DNA of 64,000 bases from Tachypleus tridentatus. Its lineage: Eukaryota > Arthropoda > Merostomata > Xiphosura > Limulidae. Made by a program: the position numbers and the translations under genes. The notes beneath the pieces were generated by a model that saw nothing but the letters and a program-made list of their open reading frames with translations, searched no databases and was not told the DNA's origin. This document shows positions 10,855 to 21,329 of this stretch, in pieces. Position 1 is the first letter of the stretch, and each line of letters starts with the position of its first letter. The stretch lies in assembly GCF_004210375.1 (NCBI RefSeq), contig NC_134833.1, positions 145,444,127-145,508,126 on the forward strand, in the 5' to 3' direction.

Positions 10855-11670
10855 GTCAGTAATAAATAAACATTTCCAGTAGAAAACGTGGATTTTTGAT
10901 TGCAAGAAAAACGTTTAGCTTAGCATTTTGTGTCTTATGATTTGTTTGATGAAAAAAAGGATATAAAGAGAGACTTGTTTTAATACAATAAATATTATAA
11001 TCAAACCATACAATTAAATTGATTTCTTCTAACAAAGAAAATCAAAAATATTTTATGTTTTAAGAATTTTTTATGTTTTACTGGGTGTAGAATCTGTAAC
11101 AAGTAAATACAGTAAAATTTATCTCTACAAAACAAGTTAAATCACTCAAAGTAAGAGATGTCCGATTGTTCAGATGATATTCAATTTAAACAGGGTCCAA
11201 TCTGACTACCAAATTAATTTATCTCGTCAGTAGATGAGAGTTTGAAACATGATCCAGCATGAAACATATGAATAACATTAAATGTTGAACATTTTTTGAT
11301 GGCTGAGTAAAAGTCAGTTGCCAACTTGAAGGAATTAATATGCATAAGAATAACTGTTACAGAAGATTGAGATTAAAAACCAGTTTTCTTATAAATACAG
11401 TGGATGATAAAACCAGTCAAACTAATGATCAAAACTGGGTTAAAAATTTCTATGTCAACTGACGTAAGCAATTTACTAAATTAGCATGTTAGATAGGATT
11501 ATGCATGCTTTATTTTTCGCTCAGTTTTAAGCGTGTCATGGATGGTTGGTAATATTCTAAAATACATCTGACAAATAACTCAAATCTATTTATTTATTTG
11601 TCAAGTTGTTTAATTATGTCTCAAATATGATTTTCGGAAGTGGTATCATAATCAAATCCTTAAAGAATAA

Positions 11671-11853
11671 TGGGGGTGTTATAATGTTACGGTAAATCCC
11701 ACTTTTCGTTGGTAAAAGAGTAGTTCAAGTGTTGGCGGTGGGTGGTGATGACTAGCTGCCTTCCCTCTAGTGATACACTGCTAAATTAGGGACGGCTAGT
11801 ACAGATAGCCCTCGAGTAGCTTTGTGCGAAATTCAAAAAAACAAAAAACAAAG
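11671..11853 (+). mobile_element. tRNA-derived SINE with long flanking duplication (unit L)
   Basis: Plus-strand, 5'-truncated body from GGGGGTGTTATAATG to CGAAATTCAAAAAAACAAAA. Flanks at about 11594-11670 and 11857-11910 share ATTTGTCAAGTTGTTTAATT and CAAATCC(T/G)TAAAGAAT in the same order, a direct duplication of more than 50 bases. The right copy lacks about 27 bases. Confidence 0.85.
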
Positions 11854-11899
11854 AAACATTTATTTGTCAAGTTGTTTAATTATATCAATACTCAAATCC

Positions 11900-12610
11900 G
11901 TAAAGAATTTTCTAAACCAAATCCGGCAATTTCTATGTGATAGTACTGATATCATGACCAGAGCAACTTTCACATGGAATATTGTAAATATTGCATCAGT
12001 TTATAATGCTTTAAAGGGTAATCATCACCAGTTCAGTAGATGTTACAATGTTCCTCAATCCAGTCCATAGCAACTTTCATGTGAAATTCTTTAATACTCT
12101 TGAAATGATAAATACAAGATTTATCACATGAACTGGTAACGTTTTTAGAGCTAAATTTGATTTTATCATCCAATATGTTCCTTATTACTTTTTAGTTGTT
12201 TCCCGATCTGATAATATTTTATACTTTATGTTTTAAATTTCACTCAGTTTCATATTTCTCTTCTTTAATATCAAATATCATTACATATAAAAATAGTTTT
12301 CTTATATAGAACATTGCTTGAGACTATACTTAAGTTTGAAGTTTTGGACGGTACTGTTTCTGATAAGTCAGTTGTTTGGAATTAATAGATCTTCGTCTGT
12401 TTGTGTCAAGAAAGTTAATTAATTATAATTAAGTTCTGTTGAGAAGCTCCTTTTGTTTCAAATGTGGCTATTATACTGATGTCATTTATCTTACCAGATG
12501 TGATGACTGATACAGAGAATTTACAGATCTTAAACAAATGTCCAACCTCACTTAAACCAACCCAGTTTTACTGTCGTTTACCATAAACAGATTTTCCTTC
12601 CATTGCATGC
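11900..12610. other. Gene-free stretch between SINE and 87-bp array (unit L)
   Basis: AT-rich sequence without a supported gene. The longest open frame starts inside the preceding SINE. The mirror stretch in unit R (48296-49035) is equally featureless. Confidence 0.45.
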
Positions 12611-12617
12611 CGCTCAT

Positions 12618-12832
12618 TATACATACCAACAACTCATATATTACTTGACAACTTTTACATTATAGAAAATACAATAATGTCAGTCACTTTCATTGTAAAC
12701 CCATTAAACATACCAATAACTCAGGTATTACTTGACAACTTTTACATTATAGAAAATACGATTATGTCAGTCACTTTCATTATAAACCCATTAACCTTAC
12801 CAGTCGCTCGTACATTACTTGGCAGTAAAAGA
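12618..12832 (+). repeat. 87-bp tandem repeat, about 2.4 copies (unit L)
   Basis: Units share TTACTTGACAACTTTTACAT, TATAGAAAATACAAT(A/T)ATG and TCAGTCACTTTCATTGTAAA. Only two full units and a partial, diverged third are present, against more than six in unit R. Confidence 0.85.
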
Positions 12833-13580
12833 TAGTTATGTTTCTCAAATCTGAGGTCAAAGACAGATCTAAACATTTCTTTAAAACGATGGACTTTCAC
12901 ACAGTTTTTAATAAACCAGGAGAAAGTGGAAACATGAATTTACATTATTCATTTTGCATTAGATAACGCTTGAGTTTGTTGATAATGGAATATCAGCCAT
13001 TCCTTTGTGCAACAATATTTGCAAACAGATAACTGAAAATTAAGTGTTGGGGTCCAAAAACTCCCAGCAGCTGAGTAGACTTCAACTGTGAATTTTAAAA
13101 ATCTCAACAGAAAAAGACATAGTGTTTTTTGTTGTTTTTTTCTTTCGAAAGGTGTGACTGTTTGTTCTAGAACGATACATACAACGAGAGAAAATTTTAT
13201 TCCAAACTATTCAAATAAGGGGAATAGTCAATTACTGATTCTCAAAGTATATAAGAAAGTTTAATCAAGAAACTTTACATTGAAAAAACTCTAAATTACG
13301 AAACAGAAGGCTAACGTTTTAGGTATAGAGTAGAAGTGTATAACGAAATGCAGAATTTTGATAGCAAATATAAAGTAAAACGTTACAAAATAGTAACTTT
13401 GATTGATAAAAAGATATATGAAGGTAACAAAACACTTAATACAGTCCAGATGTGACGAATCAAGGATGCAAACATGTAACAAAAAATCAAAATTTGATTA
13501 TTTATTAAGATGCAATCATACTATAACTAAATATGTTACTTTCACAAATGCCCTCTCCCCAATCACCCCAGAAGATTTTA
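12833..13580. other. Gene-free stretch, unit L
   Basis: AT-rich sequence with short homopolymer runs, no motif-bearing open frame and no repeat that I can detect. The mirror segment is 47086-47730. Confidence 0.45.
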
Positions 13581-13802
13581 GTTTGTTTGGAATTTCGCGC
13601 AAAGCTACTTGAGGGTTATTTGCGTTAGCCATCACTAATTTGGCAGTGTAAGAGTAGAGGGAAGGCAAGTTGTCATCACAACCCATCACCAACTCTTGGG
13701 CTACTCTTTTACCAACGAACAGTGGTTTTGACCTTCACATTATAACGCCCCCCACGGATGAAAGGGCGAGTCGAGTGCCTTATCTTCCTGGCTATGCCGG
13801 CC
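13581..13802 (-). mobile_element. tRNA-derived SINE, shortened head (unit L)
   Basis: Minus-strand element with a GTTTGTTTGGAATTTCGCGC tail side and a full body. The head side, reversed, begins CCGGCATAGCCAGGAAGATA but lacks the B-box part, joining CGACTCG directly to CCCTTTCA. The same internal loss is present in unit R, so it predates the duplication. Confidence 0.87.
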
Positions 13803-14669
13803 ACTCCCAAAATGGAAATTAGGATAATAATAATTTCACCAAATGTCCAATAAAATAAATTGCTACATAAAGGTTCTGCGGCATCAGTTTTACCAGGTTG
13901 AATTTATAAATTCCAGTGATTACCCACGTTTTAAAATACAATTTAAAAGTAAAAATCAGGGTTGAGAAATTCAACACAAATAATACCAAACAATGAGTTT
14001 TACTCTTCAAAACTCAAGATCTAAAGAATTTACACGTTTTAATTAAGAAAGTTTGAAAAAATAATTTCGTGCGAAAGTGATATACTCAAGATTAATATTG
14101 TTCAAAACTCTTTGGTACTTTCATTACCAATATGTATTATAGAGTTTTGAAACAAATCTCGACAATTCTAGAAATAATTTTATAAATGAATAAGGGAAAT
14201 ATTATAGAATATAACACTATTATATTTTATACAGATGGTTGTAATTCAAATGAATTTTTTTATAAAAACTACACGAAACCTGTTTCATAAAATTATAAAT
14301 ATTTGGTGCAAAATTTTTTTCTAAAATAGATCTATCGAGTCTTTATTAACTTTATCCCTTTAATGAAACAATGGAAGTTTTATGAAACCTAGAGGAATTT
14401 CTTCTCTTTGTCTCCACTCACAAATAATTCTCTTTTTGTCATCTGTTTTTTAATAGAACAAATACTTAAGTTCTTAGCATGTAGCTTAAGTTTATAGCTT
14501 TAAAATTCATCTGACTGTCATGAATGCTGGTTGGTGTCGAATCTGTCATCATGATGTTAATAATTGGAAATGTAGTTTACTGTCTCCTATACATCAACAT
14601 CTGCCACTATTACATTTCATTAAAGAGTTGGGTAGCTTGCAGATCACCATTGGAATTGTAACTCCAGCA
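13803..14669. other. Gene-free AT-rich stretch (unit L)
   Basis: Strongly AT-rich sequence with no supported coding region, RNA or tandem repeat. Possibly the left part of the hAT remnant that follows, but no inverted terminus is visible. Its mirror is 46000-46860. Confidence 0.4.
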
Positions 14670-15528
14670 ACATGAATATTTATTATCTGAATCTACATAA
14701 TTCACATTGGAACAGAAGTAAGTATAAGGCACTAGAAACCTATAATCATGGGTTTGTACACACGAAAAACCTAGTGTGGCTGTCTATGCAACAACACACA
14801 CACACCTTGAAAATACACTCGGTATCTCTGGTGATACCATATATGTATGATCAAACTCGAATGGCGATGAGAAATATTATGAATTATGATCGCTTAAAAT
14901 TAACAAATAATGCACAAGAAAATGACAATAAAATTCATGAACTGGTAAACATACTTGAACCAGATTTTTGGAGTACTGATAAAGTTGTTGCGTTGGGAAG
15001 ACGCATATGACAAATTGTATGAATTCAGTAAGTTCTTTCATCACGAAATCAGCATTAATGATTTATGTGACTATGTGAAAAATGTCCTTCGAAATCACCA
15101 TAACCATGAGATTTCAAGAACTGTACAAAAGGCTAAAAATATTATCAATAGTGGTATTCTTAGTTCCGCAGAAGCAGAAAAAGGGTTTTCAATAATGAAT
15201 ATTATATATTCAGATGAAAGAAGTCGCCTTACAGTTGAAAATGTGGCAAACCTGATAACAATTGATTTGATTGGCCTCCCACTGGTTTCACAGAATCCCA
15301 CTTTTCCAGTTCAAATTTGGCTATGAAAATACACACAGCTGATCACAACGGGTTCAAGCGTGGAGGGAATAAAAATTTTCATGATAATCAAATGGCAATT
15401 TGAAATATTTAAATCATGCTGAATAAATTATTTGAGTAAGATATTGTTGTTGTTATTTTAATCACACAAACATGTGGTGTGTAACGCGACGTATAACCGG
15501 TTATTAGAATATTTGAATTCCATCACTG
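14670..15528 (+). mobile_element. hAT DNA transposon remnant, KIAA1586-like, right end (unit L)
   Basis: The right end is marked by CATCACTG at 15521-15528. Read inward it is CAGTGATGGAATTCAAATAT, with AACCGGTT close by, a terminal pattern known from hAT elements. Two overlapping open frames precede it. No matching left terminus or TTCTAAAC duplication was found upstream, so the element is probably 5'-truncated. The left limit given is that of the recognisable coding sequence. Confidence 0.65.
14760..15326 (+). pseudogene. hAT transposase C-terminal fragment, KIAA1586-like (unit L)
   Basis: The first frame carries DQTRMAMRNIMNYDRLKL and NKIHELVNILEPDFW. The second, entered by a frame change around 14955-15010, carries LLRWEDAYDKLYEFSKFF and the dimerisation block SSAEAEKGFSIMNIIYSDER. 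The sequence after it (LTVENVANLITIDLIGLPL) closes the domain. SSAEAE-GFS-MN is what I associate with hAT proteins annotated as E3 SUMO-ligase KIAA1586-like. It lacks the N-terminal finger and most of the catalytic domain. Confidence 0.7.
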
Positions 15529-16100
15529 TTCTAAACTTTACTGAATCTAACCAAACTGCGTCTCTAACCAATACGAAATAATGATAAAAAAAATTTAAAA
15601 AAATTTAACCAAATAGACAGATTCATAAAATAAAGTTTTTTGAAAGCTACGCTGCATATCCTTTTAGGGATCGAAAAATTTGATAACATAGTTACACGCT
15701 GTAAATGTGAAAGTTTTCATTTTTTATTCTGCGGTTCAAGAAAACTAAAGATTCAGAAAACAACTGAAGCTACACTGTATGTTGAAGAATATTTACAAAC
15801 TAATTGATGTTTAAAACTGAAATATTAGTTTTGGATCCAAAAACATTTAATTTAAAGTAAACAAATACATAAGTTACTCTCTTTTTTTAGAAACGTTAAT
15901 GACATATCCACATGTTTTTATGACGTTGAGCTTTGAAAAACACATTTATCAAGGTTCTATTTACGAATAAGAGTGTTCCAGATCAGATTCAACTAAATCA
16001 GTGAACTTGGGTATCGATAGCTTCTAAAGTAGCTGTAATAATGAAGTATTGGTATGATAAATATACATTTACGATATGTAAGACGTGAGTTTATTTATAT
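15529..16100. other. Gene-free stretch (unit L)
   Basis: AT-rich with poly-A runs and no supported gene. Compared with unit R (44465-45143), about 110 bases are missing here at about 15610, between two GAC triplets that are about 110 bases apart in R. Confidence 0.45.
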
Positions 16101-16102
16101 TT

Positions 16103-16375
16103 TTATAAAGTTTTCATAACGAATTCCATGAAATGATTATTAAATGCTGTCAGTATCCATACTCTCATGATTTCTTCCACAACTTTTCTAGTTGATTTGG
16201 TTTGTATATCTATTAAGTTGTTTATTCCTGCACGTTTTAAAATGACATTGATATAACAGCCTTTACACAAATCCTTACATGAAATATGCTCATTATTTGA
16301 CATGAGATTTTCTTCACAAACTGTGCATTTAACATTTTCCATATCCACACACAAACTGTTAAAACAATAAACCAT
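16103..16375 (-). CDS. Unrecognised 90-codon open frame with cysteine pairs (unit L)
   Basis: I do not recognise this protein. It holds CTVC and CKGC pairs plus single cysteines about 12-20 residues apart (KCTVCEENLMSNNEHISCKD, then LCKGCYINV), a pattern compatible with a small zinc-binding finger. A charged helical C-terminal half follows (STRKVVEEIMRVWIL). Just after the start codon the DNA reads ATTGTTTTAACAG, which could be a 3' splice site, so the true coding part may begin later as an internal exon. It lies between two hAT remnants and may be a piece of transposon or of a captured host gene. The copy in unit R has in-frame stops, so selection on it is doubtful. Confidence 0.3.
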   Translation of the reverse strand: MVYCFNSLCVDMENVKCTVCEENLMSNNEHISCKDLCKGCYINVILKRAGINNLIDIQTKSTRKVVEEIMRVWILTAFNNHFMEFVMKTL

Positions 16376-16779
16376 TTCATTGTTCCTAATTTAATTGCAT
16401 CTTCTAAACTACTTCTGAGACACGTAAATTCAGTATTGTTGACGGTCTATGGTTAAGTACTAGGAGGTTACAATTGAGGGTCTATAATATTTCGTAATTC
16501 GAACGTTTCCTAAACCTCAGAGATAAATGTGTACTTACTTTAGTGCAGTGGTTCTTAACCTTGTTTGAGGTACTGAGCCCCGGAAGTTTCAGTAAACCCT
16601 TCGTAATTGAAAAAATAAAATATGATTTTTCAAATTCAAAACATAAGTAGATATTTTACTAGTGCACAAAATGAGCCATGCATCAGTTCCACATAATATC
16701 ACTGTGCTCAAAGAACAAAACCAACAAAACATGAATTTCACACAAAACAAAATATAACTCAATGAATATTTACTGCAAA

Positions 16780-17700
16780 TCAATGTGACTTTTGCTGTTG
16801 CCTCTCAGAGACAAGTTCAGAAATGCGCGGCTTCACCTTGGCAAGTGCCACTCTCATATCATTTTCGCAACAAAGTATGTTCCTTTTCTTGGTATTTATG
16901 TCTACCATCCTCGAAAAGGTTTGCTCGCAAAGATATGTTAAAACAAACGGTATGAGTATCTCAAGGGCTTTCTTAGCAACAAGAGGGTACGCTACGATTT
17001 TGTGACACCAGAACGTTGGGAGCGTTGTTGTTCTGAAATGTTTCTGTTGAACCTGGCTCTGCTGAAGTTCAATGATTTCATCGAGGTAAACACTAAACAC
17101 TATTCGCAACATTAAACGTGAACGGCTGTCTCACACATGCTGGATATGACTCTCATGTAAGGAAATAAGCTCATCTGAGTGCATGGAAATCGATTACTTC
17201 AGTTCCCCGAGAACAGAAACATCTTCTTCAGAGACATCTTCGATCTTACTTATGCAGTCGTCCAACAGGGGAAAGTTTGCAAAGTTATCATTCTATGTTC
17301 GTCGTTTCCATAATGGTAGCTTTTTTTAAAACCTTCAGGTGTTTTCCGCTTCGATGATGTTGACCCCACCACCCCGCATCTGTTGATTGAGATGACTGAA
17401 AGCATTGAAGATATCGGTAACGTACGCCAAAATTAGAGTGTACTCAGATTTTCGAAGCAATCCACATGACAATGTTGGTGCTCGCGCTAAAACAGTGCTA
17501 ATTCCACACGCATGGCAAAAACACGATTCAGTACCTTTTTCTGGGATAACCACCGATCGTTAGAAAGGCACAGAAGTACCTCAAATTCAGAGCCCATTTG
17601 ATTACATAGCTCTTTGAAAATGCGGTGCTTCAGGGCACTATTACGCACAAGATCGAAAGTTTAGGAAAAAATAAAAACTGACGCAGGATTACTGCAGTCA
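16780..17700 (-). pseudogene. hAT-2 transposase, C-terminal half (unit L)
   Basis: Reading on the minus strand from about 17640, there are segments like GSEFEVLLCLSNDRWLS and LAYVTDIFNAFSHLNQQMRG (about 17360-17440). The latter aligns with LAYLADVFLALNELNLSLQG of the nested hAT-1. The final open stretch 16780-17112 carries LDEIIELQQSQVQQKHF and the dimerisation region VAKKALEILIPFVLTYLCEQ, TFSRMVDINTKKRN, ending in QQQKSH. Several breaks separate the parts. The type is the SCAND3/ZBED/GTF2IRD2-like hAT group. Confidence 0.82.
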
Positions 17701-17998
17701 CAGATCGACTACTAAGCGCTCGAAGTTTTCTGCAGCACAGATATTAAGGCCAAGTGATGTGACGTGATCAGCCGCAGCCAATGATGGCCAAGTGGGCAGG
17801 CCCAGTATGGCCTAGTGTGTTAAGGCGTGCGACTCGTAATCTGAGGATCGAGGGTTCGCATCCCGGTCGCGCCAAACATGCTCGCCCTCCCAGCCGTGGG
17901 GGCGTTATAATGTTACGGTCAATCCCACTATTCGTTGGTAAAAGAGTAGCCCAAGAGTTGGCGGTGGGTGGTGATGACTAGTTGCCTTCCCTCCAGGC

Positions 17999-20657
17999 CA
18001 GTGGTTCTTAACCTTTTTCAGTGTTTGCACCCCTTTCAAATCTGTAATCATTTCTCGCACCCTGGAAACTTAAATATAAAAAAGCTAAAATACAAAGTTG
18101 ATGTAATCAAAATTTTTTTAAATCTTCATACATACAGCATACCTTTTTTCAAGACAAAAATTCAGGGTACATAATGAAAAATTAATTTCAATTTTGTTAA
18201 TGATGTTTTTATTTAGCCTGTAATGCACAGTAAACGTAGTGACTTCGTTGCTGCTGTTTTTTTTCTATGATGGCATCAAATCATGGCGTCTTTGTACTGA
18301 GTGCCACTCGCATGTCATGTTCAGAATTCAGCCGATTTCTGCATTTTGTTTGAATCTGAAGTAGACAAGAAAATCCTTGTTCACACAAGTAAGTAGTTGT
18401 AAATGGTACCAGCACTTCAAGAGCTTTCTTCGCTAATGCAGGGTATGCTTGCAGCTGAGAAGCCCAGAAGTGTTCCAGTTGACTATTGGTGAACTCCGTT
18501 TGGATTTCACGATTGTGTCTAAGGTCGATGAGATCTTCCTTGATGCCGCTGACATCTTCCAAATTCTGCATGAAAGGATTCAGGATCCAGTTGTCATAGG
18601 TTTGCAGCTCTCCACACGAGAAGTAACCCTCAAATGAAGTACGCAGCATCTGCATATGTTCAACAACTTTTGCAACAAAGTCTGGATGCAGGGTAGAATT
18701 TTCTGTGACTGTCTCTTCCAGGCAGGGAAATTTGCCAAATTCCCCATCTTCACAAGATCCACAAGACAAGTTTTTCTTTGAATGCAGCCAATTTCGCGCT
18801 TGCAGTCACAATGTTGAGTCCCCTTCCTTGCAGAGAGAGATTGAGTTCATTGAGAGCTAAAAACACATCAGCCAAATAGGCAAGCATCTGAACAAAACTA
18901 GGTTCTTTGAAATATATAGCCAGTTCTTGTACCCTTTCACGGAGAAACTGATGAATTTCTCCTCTCAGTTCAAACACGCGAAACAGCACACAACCACGTG
19001 ACAACCACCTCACTTCAGTGTGGTACAAAAGAGCAGTGTGTTCCTGACCCATTTCCTCACAATGTGACTGAAACAATCGATGATTCAAAGCTCGGCTGCG
19101 AATAAAGTTTACAACCTTGACACAAATATCCAGAGTTTTCTTGAGATCTGGGGGCAATGTCTTTGCTGTAAGAGAGTGACGATGAAGAAAGCAGTGAGTG
19201 ATTTTCAGATTAGGAACTTCTTTCCTCATTAATGCAGCAAACCCAGAACGATTGCCCAGCATTGCTGGTGCACCATCTGTACATATTGAACCAATTTTGT
19301 CAAGGTGAAGTTCGTTTCTTGAGAAAAATTCTTGTATTTTGTTAAGCACATCTATAGCTTGTGCAGTTGTCTTTAAGGACTGACAGAAAAAAGGAAACTT
19401 TCTTCCACTTTTCTCCTTCACGTAACGAACTACTGCCAATAGCTGACAACAGTTGGATACATCTGTTGATTCATCCACTTGTAGGCTAATCTTAACTGGA
19501 CTAGCCTTGATGTCAGCTACAACTTGTTCCAGGATGTCAACACTCATGTCGATGATTCGGTTATGGATTACATCATTTGACAAAGACACTTGTTGGAGTT
19601 TCTTCTCAGCTTCCTTGCGGAGAACAATCTTTGCCATTTCAAGGGCACATGGCTTGATCAGTTCCTCACCAATTGTATGGGGTTTCTTTGATTTAGCAAT
19701 CTGGTATGCAACTTCATAAGAAGCACTCAGTAAAGGTTTCTCTGTTGGCGAAAATCCATAAGTCGGCAATGTGCCAACCTGATCAAACCTAGCTCTTTTG
19801 ACCCTTAATGTCACAATGTCATTTCCTGCATCCCTGCCACCATGTTTGTTCTGGAAATGTTCATCAAGCTTTGATGGCTTCAAGTTCGCATTGGAGAAGA
19901 GTGTGCTGCACAGGATACACTGTGGACGTTGTGTCCCATCTTTCTCTGTAGTACAGGTGAAACCAAACTTGACATATTCGTCATTCCACTTTCGTTTCTT
20001 CGACATACTGCAGACAAATCTGGAAAAGAAACACATTCATGTGTAGGTGTTTTCTTTTTTTTATGAATTATCTCTAAAATATGTCATGGAGAGACTGAAA
20101 TACCTGGTTTAATCAGTAGATTTGTAGGCATGACAATACATTCTATGAAAATATTGTAACGGCTACACTGCTACAGTGATAATGTATGTTATGTAAACAA
20201 CCCATCGCTCATTTAAATAAATGTGTAGAAAGCAAAATCTGAAATAATACATAACCAATCTTCCACCCTACTGTTATGCATCAGAAAAAAAATAACATTG
20301 AAACAGGGAAACCATAACTCACGTGTTGATGGCACGGATGGGTGGTGTGGACTGAGACGTGATGATAACCTCCTCTCTCTCCGTGTTGCACACGTGTCCT
20401 GTATGCGTCCCTTCCTCGTCTATCAAATGACATACCCGTTTGTTTACCCTGTATTGGAATCTGATGCAACTTTACCACTTCATTAGGAAATCAGGTTTAG
20501 GTTTAACTTTATCTCGGAACACTGCTGAAGCAAAAATGTTTCTTCTTAGGAGAAATATAAAGCATACTCTTATGTAAAAATTTGGATTTGCTTTAATTAT
20601 TCATGGGCATCCTCGCACCCCTTGGGAATCATCTTCGCACCCTGGTTAAGAACCCTG
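17999..20657 (-). mobile_element. hAT DNA transposon 1, BED-finger SCAND3/ZBED5-like (unit L)
   Basis: Length 2659 bases. The termini are CAGTGGTTCTTAACC at 17999 and reversed CAGGGTTCTTAACC at 20657. The 8-bp target-site duplication is CTCCAGGC (17991-17998) and CTCAAGGC (20658-20665), one mismatch, lying within the SINE body. The size fits a complete autonomous element, and the only gene inside is the transposase on the minus strand. Confidence 0.93.
18281..20006 (-). pseudogene. hAT-1 transposase, BED-finger type, nearly intact (unit L)
   Basis: Cut-and-paste transposase of about 580 residues. Start MSKKRKWNDEY at 20006, chosen because the in-frame upstream ATG (20036) precedes a splice-acceptor-like TTTCTTTTCCAG. 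A BED-type finger with CILC and HFQNKH lies at residues 30-60. Catalytic acids sit in LQVDESTDVS, CTDGAPAMLG and HTEVRWLSRG. The helical insertion contains LAYLADVFLALNELNLSLQG. The C-terminal dimerisation domain reads YPALAKKALEVLVPF and LCEQGFS. The one clear defect is a loss of about 4 bases near 18755 relative to unit R. It shifts the frame after KLVLWI, and the remainder stays open at 18281-18769. Related to host-domesticated SCAND3/ZBED5/FAM200 proteins, but TIRs and duplications show it is a transposon. Confidence 0.92.
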
Positions 20658-20870
20658 CTCAAGGCATACACTGCTAAATTAGGGACGGCTAGCACAGATA
20701 GCCTCCCGTAGCTTTGTGTGAAATTCTAAAGAAACAAACAAACAAACCAAGTGGGCATGGCGTCACGAATCATACGAGTGGAATGAACGGAATGGACACA
20801 CACACAGTGTGCGTGTTTTGACCTTCGCCAAACACCTGAGACTGACTCAACGAACTCCACTGCTTTAGTG

Positions 20871-21329
20871 AATTAAAGATATTTTCATTATGACTATATT
20901 TATAGTTTCAAATACATGTATGTTGGTAGTGTCTTACGCTTGTTCTCAACTAGAATAACACAATTTGTGCCATTCAATTTTATATATCACACGAATTTGT
21001 CCAATGTGTAATTGTCCCTCGGTTAGGTAAGTAAATTTTTGGACTTACAACACTTAAGTCCGGTATCATATTTTTCTAGAATAAAAATTACAGCTCTAAA
21101 TAATGTGAGCTTGCATTTTATGTCCCGTAAATTATGTTTAAAATACCTAACCTACAAAATATTGTACTCAGTATTTAACCTAAACAAATACGAAAAATCA
21201 CTAAACACAAAAGCTAGGTAGAACTAGCAAATAAACTTAAAAAATGGAATCAAAACAGACAGAGATATAAAAGGACATGCCACTTCACCGAATACTGAAC
21301 ACTTCAGAAGGAAAATAATTCATTTATAT
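20871..21329. other. Short gene-free stretch (unit L)
   Basis: AT-rich DNA between hAT-2 and the mariner. The 60-codon open frame here is conserved with unit R (39313-39495) only as much as the surrounding DNA and shows no domain. I see no gene. Confidence 0.45.

Larger units (their letters stand above)
17799..20746 (+). mobile_element. tRNA-derived SINE, full length, split by a hAT (unit L)
   Basis: Complete SINE inside hAT-2. The tRNA-like head GGCCCAGTATGGCCTAGTGT has B-box GGTTCGCATCC and leads into the body. The SINE is interrupted at 17998 by hAT-1 and resumes at 20658 to the (AAAC)n tail. An 11-base target-site duplication CCAAGTGGGCA lies at 17788-17798 and 20747-20757, identical on both sides. 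SINE DNA proper is 17799-17998 plus 20666-20746. This is the best SINE in the window for defining the family. Confidence 0.93.
16546..20862 (-). mobile_element. hAT DNA transposon 2, BED/SCAND3-like, interrupted by a SINE (unit L)
   Basis: Left terminus CAGTGGTTCTTAACC at 16546, right terminus (reversed) CAGTGGAGTTC at 20862. A perfect 8-bp target-site duplication CTTTAGTG lies at 16538-16545 and 20863-20870. The element's own DNA is 16546-17798 plus 20758-20862, about 1.36 kb. The rest is a nested SINE containing another hAT. The 5' two-thirds of the transposase is missing, so it was an internally deleted, non-autonomous derivative before the SINE arrived. Confidence 0.88.

Noticed and set aside
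17799-17878. tRNA gene at the head of the SINE
   Set aside because: The A- and B-box-like parts are those of a SINE head. The cloverleaf pairing is poor, the sequence continues into the SINE body, and target-site duplications bracket it.
18281-20036. Host SCAND3/ZBED5-type gene
   Set aside because: The coding region sits inside hAT termini with an 8-bp target-site duplication within a SINE, so it is a transposon gene and not a domesticated host gene.
21039-21221. 60-codon frame conserved between L and R
   Set aside because: It is no better conserved than the neighbouring non-coding DNA, has no domain, and is explained by recent block duplication.
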